Part shown: one piece after another, positions 1-6,654 of the stretch
How the letters are laid out: each line of letters opens with the position of its first letter
How positions within the stretch are numbered: position 1 is the first letter of the stretch
The notes under the pieces: generated by a model
Seen by the model: only the letters and a program-made list of their open reading frames with translations
The model's database searches: none
What the model was told of the DNA's origin: nothing
Made by a program: the position numbers and the translations under genes
Assembly: GCA_026706505.1 (NCBI GenBank)
Contig: JAPOYQ010000199.1
Location: forward strand, 240-9,535
Direction: 5' to 3'
Length of the DNA stretch: 9,296 nt
Source of the DNA: Gemmatimonadota bacterium
GTDB taxonomy: Bacteria; Latescibacterota; UBA2968; UBA8231

Positions 1-906
1 CTTGACAGTGCGTTCGTCGAATCCAGATGATTTACAAGATTCATAACTGCGCTCTCGGATCTCATCATCTGTCAGGTCAGGACAGCTTTCGAGGTATCTC
101 AGAACCTCTTCGACCTCAGGGCTGCTGTTTGCTATTGCCGCGATCTTGTCGTATTCAGCGTCCCCAATGCACGCCTTTATCCGTCCTGAATAGTCTCCGA
201 AAAGCACCCCGCAGAAAGGTATATGATCGTATGATCCAAACTTTCTGAGCAGGTATGCGTCAGGTATGACGATAGCCAATTTTGGCTTGACAAGTAATTG
301 TAAAGTGACAACGACGCGGGTGGTGGCGACAAACAATTTGTACCACTTGTCGCAGTCGACGTTTTCGTTTTGAGATCGTATCCTTCGTTGGAACCCGCCC
401 ATTGTGGAATACCAAAATCCTTTTGTATGGACATAGTCATTGAGTTGATGGTTAAGATCTTCAATCACCTGCTGGAAAGAAAACGTCTCATCGAAGTCTC
501 CAACTCCGCAGAGTCGGCGTATCCGCTTCCAGAATTTTTTGTTTTTGCGAGGTGTCTTCTCCTTTGAGGAGATCCATCTTTTGAACTCAGGCGTGTCATA
601 ACCGACTGCATTCCAGTATGCGGCGAGTAGTCCGTTGTCAAGCCCCATGCGAAGCGAAGCAAAAGCCTGTTTATGGATCCCCAATTTTATAAGCTCAAAG
701 GAGGCGTTGAGATCGTGGAAGCTCTCGACAATCGGAAGCCCCCGCCCCGAGAAAAAATCGCGGACATCTCTTGCTTCCTCAGATTGGGAGATGGCGAAGA
801 GAAGATTAATGTTCGACTCGGAGATGTCGTGGAAGCCTTTTTCTTTCATATAGGCTGAGATTTTCGAATAGTTCGTATCGATGGTTTGCTTTGTGAATCT
901 GGTCAT
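1..906 (-). CDS. Uncharacterised protein, C-terminus cut by window edge
   Basis: An uninterrupted minus-strand frame of 302 codons runs from the ATG at 906-904 to the window edge with no stop, so the 3' end is missing. I do not recognise a named domain and see no signal peptide or membrane segment. The protein looks soluble and mostly helical. Residues around 75-100 have a helical pattern (FELIKLGIHKQAFASLRMGL) followed by an aromatic patch, and a segment LNDYVHTKG lies near residue 155. From memory this layout occurs in uncharacterised bacterial proteins of about 300-340 residues, so little may be missing. GC content is about 43-48% in sampled lines against 60-65% in the other genes, which hints at a different origin. 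The ATG has only a weak, very close AGGTGA before it; GTG at 912 is an alternative. A far better ribosome site lies further upstream and serves another frame (see 909-959). The gene is 131 bp downstream of the GH32 gene on the same strand. Confidence 0.8.
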   Translation of the reverse strand, partial: MTRFTKQTIDTNYSKISAYMKEKGFHDISESNINLLFAISQSEEARDVRDFFSGRGLPIVESFHDLNASFELIKLGIHKQAFASLRMGLDNGLLAAYWNAVGYDTPEFKRWISSKEKTPRKNKKFWKRIRRLCGVGDFDETFSFQQVIEDLNHQLNDYVHTKGFWYSTMGGFQRRIRSQNENVDCDKWYKLFVATTRVVVTLQLLVKPKLAIVIPDAYLLRKFGSYDHIPFCGVLFGDYSGRIKACIGDAEYDKIAAIANSSPEVEEVLRYLESCPDLTDDEIRERSYESCKSSGFDERTVK

Positions 907-908
907 GG

Positions 909-959
909 TCACCTGATGTTTTTTTCCGAGGAGCAGAGCAGCATGATCTAATCTCCTTT
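909..959 (-). promoter_or_regulatory. Strong RBS with 11-codon leader ORF and A-AAA-AAC slippery site
   Basis: On the minus strand AAAGGAG (959-953) is followed 8 nt later by an ATG (944-942). It opens a frame of only 11 codons (MLLCSSEKNIR) that ends at TGA (911-909), 2 nt before the ATG of the left-edge gene. Inside it, the heptamer A AAA AAC is in the zero frame as GAA AAA AAC. A -1 slip there leads directly into the frame of the main gene (CAT CAG GTG ACC ATG). The main frame itself is closed upstream by TAA at 960-958. Possible readings are a leader peptide translationally coupled to the gene, a programmed -1 frameshift adding about 14 residues to the N-terminus, or a homopolymer error, since eight A residues instead of seven would join the frames. 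Confidence 0.35.
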
Positions 960-1001
960 AGGTAGTAAGATTGGGACTTACAGCTTTAGCTCACGAAAAT
1001 C

Positions 1002-1009
1002 ATTTTATA
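1002..1009 (-). promoter_or_regulatory. Possible -10 element upstream of the left-edge gene
   Basis: The 131 bp gap 907-1037 is AT-rich. On the minus strand it holds overlapping -10-like hexamers TATAAA (1009-1004) and TAAAAT (1007-1002), each matching the sigma-70 consensus at 5 of 6 positions. No good -35 hexamer sits at the right distance. It would allow the left-edge gene its own transcription, separate from the GH32 gene, but AT-rich DNA produces such matches by chance. No clear terminator hairpin follows the GH32 stop. Confidence 0.18.
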
Positions 1010-1037
1010 TTTCTCAAACTAAAACCACGAAACGACC

Positions 1038-2534
1038 CTATCCAATAGGCCAGACCGCCCCCATCTGCCACACGTCCAGCGATCGCACCGTCGCCTTGCC
1101 GCCTCGGGCAAATAGCTGTACGCCGAGACTGTCTGGCCGGGCGGGATAGATGCGCTTGGCCAAATAGTGGCGGCCGTTGGCGAAGACCTCTACCACGCTC
1201 CGATCCACGAATACGCGCAACTCTATCGGCTCGCCGTAGGGGAAGTCAAACGCGCACCGTTGGGATTCACGATTGCTCACTTCTGGACTGATGCTGGACC
1301 GACTTACGTCCAAAATCAACTCCCTGAGCGGGCGAATCTCTTGCGGCGTGCGGTTGGCTGACCACGGATTGAGGTTGAAGCGAATGAGGGTTTGCTCTGC
1401 GCCGTCTGGAGAACAGCAAACCTTTAGACCGAATTCTTCGGCGCTCTCCCATTCAAACACCGCTCGAATTTCTAGCCTGTTTCCTTTGATGGTATCAAGC
1501 GGACGCTCTTCGTCCGCCGCTAATTGGATGTCAGCAAAGTGCGCGTACTCGCCGCGCAACGTTTCCAATTCTGGAACGGGTTCCACGAGCAGATCGCCGT
1601 CCTCGGACAACGACAGCACCATCGGCAGGGCAAACATCCCCGCCCAGCCCGAGGCGCGTTGGACGTAACTATAGCGTCCTTCGTGGAGGCGGCCGAATAG
1701 AATGCGTCGGCCTTGGTCGTCCAGCAGTGTCAAGCCCTCGTTGTACACACCGGGGCGGCCCGTTTCGCCGAGTGCTAATCGCTTGTGGCGTTCTGGGGTA
1801 AACCTGTGGTTGGCGTACGTGCCGATATAGAATTGCGCCCCGCGCGGGTGACTGGTGAAGGACAGTACATGTTTGTCTTCCAAACGGAAAAAGTCGGGAC
1901 AGCCGCAGTCCTCGCCCCACTCGGTGAAACGGCCGCCCTCGTAGAAGGGATGCAAATACTCCCAATGGGCGAGATCTGTGGAGGCAAATAGATACGCCGC
2001 ATCTGGCGGGGCGGCACCGCTGTTGCCGGTCAGTGCGTAGTAGGTATCTCCTTCGACCCAAGCGCACGGGGCACCAGCGATCCGATATTCATCGCCCGCC
2101 TGCGGATTGGGTATAATCGGATTCGCTGGGTGTTTTTCCCAATGAATGAGCAGATCATCGTCGCTGGTGGCGAGACAGATGCCATCCGGCAAGCCGTGAT
2201 AGATGAATGTGGGAATCCCCTCTTTGTTGATAAACGCTGCACCGCTGAAGCACTGGTCCCGGTCGGCCCCCTCCGGGCCGGGCGGCAGCGCAATGGGGTG
2301 GTCCGTCCAGTGAACCAAATCCGCACTAGAGGCATGGCCCCAATGGATCGTGCCGTGGAAAGCGCCATTGGGATTGTACTGGTAAAAGATGTGGTATCTG
2401 CCCTTCCAGAAAATGGTCCCGTTCGGGTCGTTCATCCAGTTGATCGGGGCCAGAAAATGGTAGGCTGGACGGTATGGGTCAGACGCCAGTTGCAGACGGT
2501 GCGGGTCAATGTCGCGTTGCGTCGGTTCGGTCAT
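1038..2534 (-). CDS. GH32-family glycoside hydrolase (fructosidase-like), divergent active site
   Basis: A 498-residue enzyme with the two-domain GH32 architecture. The N-terminal five-bladed propeller opens with WMNDPNG (33-39), in which Asp36 is the expected nucleophile, and continues with IHWGHASSADLVHW (63-76) and CFSG (95-98). The C-terminal beta-sandwich carries the typical RVFVDRSVVEVFANG (440-454). Known GH32 enzymes hydrolyse sucrose, sucrose-6-phosphate, inulin or levan with retention. Two other family motifs are altered: the usual RDP block reads AGAPCAW (153-159), and the usual ECPD acid/base block reads GEDCGCPDFF (207-216), with Gly where the Glu is expected and a Glu three residues earlier. 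I believe a divergent GH32 subfamily shows this pattern, so the substrate should not be assumed. There is no signal peptide, so the enzyme is probably cytoplasmic. The start is set by GGAGG at 2546-2542, 7 nt before the ATG. It lies 61 bp downstream of the PL11 gene, probably in the same transcript. Confidence 0.92.
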   Translation of the reverse strand: MTEPTQRDIDPHRLQLASDPYRPAYHFLAPINWMNDPNGTIFWKGRYHIFYQYNPNGAFHGTIHWGHASSADLVHWTDHPIALPPGPEGADRDQCFSGAAFINKEGIPTFIYHGLPDGICLATSDDDLLIHWEKHPANPIIPNPQAGDEYRIAGAPCAWVEGDTYYALTGNSGAAPPDAAYLFASTDLAHWEYLHPFYEGGRFTEWGEDCGCPDFFRLEDKHVLSFTSHPRGAQFYIGTYANHRFTPERHKRLALGETGRPGVYNEGLTLLDDQGRRILFGRLHEGRYSYVQRASGWAGMFALPMVLSLSEDGDLLVEPVPELETLRGEYAHFADIQLAADEERPLDTIKGNRLEIRAVFEWESAEEFGLKVCCSPDGAEQTLIRFNLNPWSANRTPQEIRPLRELILDVSRSSISPEVSNRESQRCAFDFPYGEPIELRVFVDRSVVEVFANGRHYLAKRIYPARPDSLGVQLFARGGKATVRSLDVWQMGAVWPIG

Positions 2535-2595
2535 TTATTGGCCTCCGCATGTATACAATTTGCCGTGTTGTGCGACTACTTGGCCACCGGCGCAA

Positions 2596-4818
2596 TCAGT
2601 CGCTGCCGAGATAATAGCTGGTCATCGGTACTTGGTCGTACCCCATCGCCTTTAAAGCTACGTCGATCCGATAGAGTGGATCTTGCATAAGACAGATGCG
2701 GCGGTCGGTGGCTGGTATGATCGTAGTGTAGATGCGCAGTTCGTTAGGGGTATAGGTTATAATTTCTTCGCGCCAGTCGCCGAGAATATCGGCCCAAGCC
2801 ATCACATTACCCTCGATATCGCTGGTCAGAACTGGACCCTGCCATTTGGAGACGCTGCCTCGGGTTTGTAGCTCGCGCAGTGGGTCAGCATCCCACCAGA
2901 CTAGACCATCCAGCGGCGGAATGTCCCCTAAGATGGCTTCGCCCTTGGCCGTATAAAAAAAGCGGTCCGCCCAGACTTCCATACCCGGATAGGCGGGATC
3001 AATGTCGCCGACGAGGGCGCGGTCGATTTCGTTGTCGATCGTTGCGCTGTCCGTGCCGAAAATGAGATTGCCGGTGCGAGCGTCCCAGAGACTGACCCCG
3101 TTTTGCGGGTGGGGATCCTCATAGCTGTACCACACTTCTAGGCCGGGGCGCTCGGGATCTATATCCGTCACGTAGAACCGGTCCCCGTGGCCCAAGCCAG
3201 TGCTCCACATAGTGCGGCCGTCGTTGTCGATGGCCAGTGAGCCGTTGAGGATTTCATCGCAGCCATCGCTATCGATATCGGCGACGTGAATGCTATGCTG
3301 ACCCTGACCTTGGTACTTCCAGCCGGCCCTTTCGTTGGTCCAGCTCCAGGCTTTCTCAAGCTGGGCGTCTTGTAAAAGCCAAACGTCTACTTTCATTAGG
3401 CCATAGATACCGCGCAGCACGAGCAAGCTGGGGGTTTTGCCGTCGAGGTAAGCCACGCCCAGCATATTGCGGTTCATGCGGTTGCCCACATCGTCGCCCC
3501 AATCGCTGGGTTTGCCGCGTGCGATCCAGGCTACTTTGGCGATTTCCGCACCGGTCTCGCCATGCCAAACAGAGCAGTATTCTGACCCGGTGAGGATGCG
3601 CGCGTTGGCCCCGCGCGGATCCCCCTCGCCGGTCTTCAGGGCGACTTCGGCTTTGCCGTCGCCGTTGAAATCGTAAACAATCATCGGCGAGGTCCAGGTG
3701 CCCAACTCAATGGACCAGCCCAAGTCGTTGCGCCATAGATAGGTTCCGTCGCGTTTATACGCTTCAACTTTGAAGGTGTCCGGACTGGGGCGCGGAATGC
3801 CCGGATCCACCCGACCCCTGGGGCGCTTGACGACGAAATCGTATTCGCCGTCGCCATCGAGATCGCCGATGCCGATCTTGTGGATCCCGTCTTCGGGCAA
3901 GTCGTCGCGCAGCTTAATTGAGATGTATTGTCGCACGGGAGAATTAGCCGGCAACGCGGCAGACGCAGTTGCCTCCTGCGGTTGTTCCTGCTCTGCTATA
4001 ATCGACCGCACCCACCAGGTGTTCTCCCGATCTAGGGGAGCTGTAGCGTCTAAGAAATCCGTAGTTTCTCTTAGGGGTGCAGCATTGAGTTTTATGGCTT
4101 TGCCGCCGTCGGTCGCGCGATAGATGTTGAAGGCGATGTCCTCGGGGTCTTGTTGGCGCAACCGCCAGCCCAAGTAGATCTGATCCTCGCCGCCGGCGAT
4201 GGCCACCATGCCGCGTCCGAGATCCTCCTCGACGCGTTCTTGCGCCCAGCCCAGTGATTTTGCTTTGCGGCCTGGGTTGAGCGAATAAAAGTTGAAGTTT
4301 GGCGGTATGAATTCTCGCGGCCCGACGGGTTCGTCTTGGGTGTAGATAAGCGTTGCCTTGGTCTCGCGCCGGGGGGAACTAGATACATACTCGATGACTA
4401 AGACTTGTCCGCCTTCTTGCAGACTCCACGTTTCGCTCGTAGCGATTTCGAATTCATTGCCTCGGCGGCGAAAGACGGTTTTGGTTGCGATGATGAGGCT
4501 TTGCCCGTCTGCGGTCCAGTTGGCACTGGATAGGCGCGGGAAGTTTCTGAATTCGGACGAAATTTCTGTGCCATCAAGGGGGAAGTTTTCATAGGCGGCG
4601 AAGCTATTGTACACTCGCTCAATCGCTATGTCTTCTTGCTCTTGGATAACGATGAGTTGGAGAGAAGCGATTCGGCCGCCGATATCGGAGGGTTCACTTC
4701 TGTCTTTTTGTAGATACCAAACCCCGGAAAAATCGACCTGCCCGTTTTGTGCAGGTGAGTTGGTTGCGATAAGAAATAGGAATAGGAATGGTAAGGAAAA
4801 AAGTCTGTTAGTTCCCAT
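2596..4818 (-). CDS. Secreted PL11 rhamnogalacturonan lyase with extra N-terminal domain
   Basis: A 740-residue exported lyase. A Sec signal peptide (MGTNRLF, then a Leu/Phe-rich core, cleavage near SPAQ at 21-24) sends it to the periplasm or outside. Residues about 188-740 match PL11 throughout: GRGMVAI and IYLGWRL (201-220), IAFNIYRATDGG (228-239), the acidic Ca-binding-type loops GDLDGDGEYDF (318-328) and YDFNGDGKAEV (382-392), KTGEGDPRG (395-403), GLGHGDRFYVTDIDPERPG (541-559), and the C-terminal LRIYTTIIPATDRRICLMQDP (from 694). PL11 enzymes cleave the rhamnose-galacturonate backbone of rhamnogalacturonan I by beta-elimination and use calcium. Between the signal peptide and the lyase is an additional domain (about 27-165, starting VDFSGVWYLQKDRSE) resembling a beta-rich module seen alone in other bacterial exported proteins; its role is unknown. 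Typical PL11 proteins are about 600 residues, which this extra module explains. The start is supported by GGAGGT (4829-4824), 5 nt before the ATG. Confidence 0.95.
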   Translation of the reverse strand: MGTNRLFSLPFLFLFLIATNSPAQNGQVDFSGVWYLQKDRSEPSDIGGRIASLQLIVIQEQEDIAIERVYNSFAAYENFPLDGTEISSEFRNFPRLSSANWTADGQSLIIATKTVFRRRGNEFEIATSETWSLQEGGQVLVIEYVSSSPRRETKATLIYTQDEPVGPREFIPPNFNFYSLNPGRKAKSLGWAQERVEEDLGRGMVAIAGGEDQIYLGWRLRQQDPEDIAFNIYRATDGGKAIKLNAAPLRETTDFLDATAPLDRENTWWVRSIIAEQEQPQEATASAALPANSPVRQYISIKLRDDLPEDGIHKIGIGDLDGDGEYDFVVKRPRGRVDPGIPRPSPDTFKVEAYKRDGTYLWRNDLGWSIELGTWTSPMIVYDFNGDGKAEVALKTGEGDPRGANARILTGSEYCSVWHGETGAEIAKVAWIARGKPSDWGDDVGNRMNRNMLGVAYLDGKTPSLLVLRGIYGLMKVDVWLLQDAQLEKAWSWTNERAGWKYQGQGQHSIHVADIDSDGCDEILNGSLAIDNDGRTMWSTGLGHGDRFYVTDIDPERPGLEVWYSYEDPHPQNGVSLWDARTGNLIFGTDSATIDNEIDRALVGDIDPAYPGMEVWADRFFYTAKGEAILGDIPPLDGLVWWDADPLRELQTRGSVSKWQGPVLTSDIEGNVMAWADILGDWREEIITYTPNELRIYTTIIPATDRRICLMQDPLYRIDVALKAMGYDQVPMTSYYLGSD

Positions 4819-4861
4819 CTCGTACCTCCATTGAGGACATAAAACAGGTCGCTACCTCGCC

Positions 4862-4900
4862 GGATGCAGACGACGCAGCTACTTGCTACGCGCCTGACGG
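4862..4900 (+). repeat. Stranded fragment of the epimerase coding sequence (copy 1 of repeat B)
   Basis: These 39 bases match 8690-8728 at 34 positions (87%), including an unbroken 19-base identity TGCAGACGACGCAGCTACT (4865-4883). Read on the plus strand they encode RMQTTQLLATRLT, against SRVQTTQLLATRLAG around residue 85 of the epimerase at 8437. The frame does not continue usefully on either side, so this is a remnant, not a gene. It fills much of the gap between the PL11 and HEPN genes and extends about 15 bases into the HEPN gene, supplying its stop codon (TAG, 4888-4886). Weak similarity may continue a little further into the HEPN coding sequence, but I cannot align it reliably. Confidence 0.75.
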
Positions 4901-6409
4901 AAGTCGTTCTCCCGCGCCCGCGAGCTTGTCCCAATCTCTTACCGGCCCTTGGGACAGCAGTTCCGCAAGCGTGAGGCAAGCTAGGTCGCGTCCGTCTTCC
5001 AGCGCCTTGTCGATAGCGCGGCGGCCACCTTTGATCTTCTTTTGCCCATGCACGATGGCCGAACGGACTTCGTAGAAGGACTTTACTCTAGCGGATATCC
5101 AGCCGCGTTGGTCGATGCCTTGGCCGAGTAGGCGTTTCGCCCGGGTCGCCAGTTGGTGGGTCAGTTTATGTTTGATCGGCCCGTACATAACCTCCAAGGC
5201 GATGGAGACATCGAGGATGCGGTCCTCCGCACTAAAGGGGCCGCCGCCCCGAGCGAAAGAGGCGGCGAGGCGGCGGATCGCAAGGTCGATAACGTCGCGC
5301 TTGCCGCGATAGGTGCACCAGCGGCTGGCCAGTGTAGCGAAAGTAGCTGCGTCGTGCTGGCAGAGTTGGTGTTCCTTGGGCCATGCGTCGGACAAGTAGG
5401 CAGAGGAGCTACGCAAGCCAAAAGCAAAATTGGGATCAAGCTCCTCGACCCATTTGGCGACGCGGACGAAGCTCGTGTGGGAGATCAGCGGACTCCTCGT
5501 TGCAATCGACAGCAGATCAACTAGGACTTTGCTGTCGTCTGGAAAGCGGTTTGCAAGGTCAAGCTCGTAGTCACCGGGGAAGCGGTACTTCACTTTCGGG
5601 GCGCAAGCGCGGCGGGACTTATTGGAAAAATTGCCATCGTCTGGAGGGGGAGCGACGCCTGGCCCCCATCTTAGACTGCGCACGAGCACGGCCGTGCTAA
5701 CGGGACGTGGATTCCGGCCAGCGCCGTTGAGCCACTTCTCGGGTTCGTTGGGCAGGCCATAGGTTGCCTTGGCGTCTTCGTAGGGTGCTAGATAGGCTTC
5801 GCTGCCAAGATCGAAGCGCCGGTCGAGTTTCAAGCCGTGCAAGAGCGCGATCTCGTAGGCCGGGAGATTGGCCTCCTCTCCGGCCGTCAGATAGCGGTGC
5901 AGCAGTTGCGCCGCCTGCTCTCCGCTATCCTTCATAGCGCGTTTGGCCAGATGGGATACGAGAGATTTCAGATCGACGTAGAACCAATCGTGCGTGGGCA
6001 GAATGAAGCCGACCCCTTCGCGCTTGCTCGAACCTATCAGCCCCGGTCTCAGCAAGGGATGCTCGCGCAGGATCGCTCTTGCTTCTACAGGATCGGACTT
6101 GAGCCAGAGATGGGATTCTGCGAAGATTTTCGCGGCTTCGAGATCGTGCTTTGCGCGAGCGGCGAGATCTCGGTATTGCCGGTGGATGCTCGGCCAGTAT
6201 TCGTCTAGCGGGCCGTAGTGTGGGGTTTCTGGTGAAAAGGGGAAAGCGGGTCGCGCCTGCGCGGCAACGTCTTCAAGCGCTGCTGCTAGCCGGCCGATCC
6301 AATCTGCTGCGTTAAAGGCGGTGCCATTAGCTTGCTTACCATGTCGGGTAAAAACGTGCCCCTTGGAGTTGCCCCGGGTTGCAGTGGTGATTCCATAATC
6401 GTCAGGCAT
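4886..6409 (-). CDS. HEPN-domain protein (ApeA-like HEPN), possible defence or RNA-cleaving factor
   Basis: A 507-residue soluble protein without signal peptide or membrane segments. The C-terminal part (about 390-490) looks like an ApeA-type HEPN domain: an acidic helix EDRILDVSIALEVMYG (395-410), then a basic helix region, then FYEVRSAIVHG (445-455), which contains the diagnostic R-x4-H pair (Arg449, His454). HEPN domains with this pair are commonly metal-independent RNases in toxin-antitoxin, abortive-infection and anti-phage proteins, although some are only binding modules. The N-terminal ~390 residues are not recognised; a DWFYVDLKSLVSHLAKRA segment (141-158) could be the core of a helical sensing region. 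The start is supported by AAGGA (6420-6416), 6 nt before the ATG. The last residues lie in repeat B, so the native C-terminus may have been replaced. No antitoxin-like small gene is beside it. The PL11 gene follows after 67 bp. Confidence 0.75.
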   Translation of the reverse strand: MPDDYGITTATRGNSKGHVFTRHGKQANGTAFNAADWIGRLAAALEDVAAQARPAFPFSPETPHYGPLDEYWPSIHRQYRDLAARAKHDLEAAKIFAESHLWLKSDPVEARAILREHPLLRPGLIGSSKREGVGFILPTHDWFYVDLKSLVSHLAKRAMKDSGEQAAQLLHRYLTAGEEANLPAYEIALLHGLKLDRRFDLGSEAYLAPYEDAKATYGLPNEPEKWLNGAGRNPRPVSTAVLVRSLRWGPGVAPPPDDGNFSNKSRRACAPKVKYRFPGDYELDLANRFPDDSKVLVDLLSIATRSPLISHTSFVRVAKWVEELDPNFAFGLRSSSAYLSDAWPKEHQLCQHDAATFATLASRWCTYRGKRDVIDLAIRRLAASFARGGGPFSAEDRILDVSIALEVMYGPIKHKLTHQLATRAKRLLGQGIDQRGWISARVKSFYEVRSAIVHGQKKIKGGRRAIDKALEDGRDLACLTLAELLSQGPVRDWDKLAGAGERLPSGA

Positions 6410-6654
6410 GATGCGTCCTTACTAAATAGTGGGGTCCGATGCTACTCCGGCAGGTGGGAAGCCTACTCGCTTCTTAAGAGAAAAACAAGGGAAAAAGACC
6501 GGGTCAAGCGCACGAGCGTGGAGCCGATACCACCCTCAAAGGACAGGCACAGACTGCCGACCTTGTGCCGAGTGCAGGGATGCCTTTTAGTAGCAAATGA
6601 TTCTTCGATTTCCTCAATAGCTGGCTGGAAAAAACTGAAAACTAGGAGTTGGGA
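6410..6654. other. Divergent intergenic region between HEPN and GGT-like genes
   Basis: This 245 bp region must hold the promoters for both directions, as the HEPN gene is read leftward and the GGT-like gene rightward. I see no strong sigma-70 pair on either strand. A purine-rich, A-rich run occupies about 6478-6502. The right part (6560-6611) is repeat A. The GGT-like gene's ribosome site AGGAG is at 6644-6648. I found no convincing small gene here. Confidence 0.6.
6560..6611 (+). repeat. Direct repeat A, copy 1 (upstream of the GGT-like gene)
   Basis: These 52 bases match 8367-8418 at 46 positions (88%) with no gap; similarity resumes after a small indel at CTGGCTGG (6621-6628, against TTGGCTGG at 8430-8437). 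The longest identical blocks are ACCTTGTGCCGAG, TTTTAGTAGCAAA and GATTCTTCGATTT. Both copies lie shortly upstream of a plus-strand gene. Both keep TTGTGC and, about 17 bases on, TTTAGT, which could be a weak -35/-10 pair, so the repeat may be a duplicated promoter/leader. It may equally be a scar of duplication that flanks the GGT-like gene. Confidence 0.8.

Noticed and set aside
27..464. Small frames inside the left-edge gene (plus strand 27-248, minus strand 177-464)
   Set aside because: Both are out of frame with the 302-codon gene that covers the region, and lack ribosome sites or recognisable content.
965..981. Inverted repeat GTAAG / CTTAC with 7-base loop as terminator or attenuator
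   Set aside because: A 5 bp stem with two GC pairs and no following T run is too weak in AT-rich DNA.
2535..2595. Internal promoter (TATACA on the minus strand) between the PL11 and GH32 genes
   Set aside because: No -35 partner and only 61 bp of gap; read-through from the PL11 gene is the simpler explanation.
2130..2690. 186-codon plus-strand open frame across the GH32 start and PL11 end
   Set aside because: It is antisense to two well-supported enzymes, has no recognisable domain, and arises from GC-rich codon bias.
6649..6654. TTG at 6649 as start of the GGT-like gene
   Set aside because: It abuts the AGGAG site with no spacer, whereas ATG 6655 has a 6 nt spacer.
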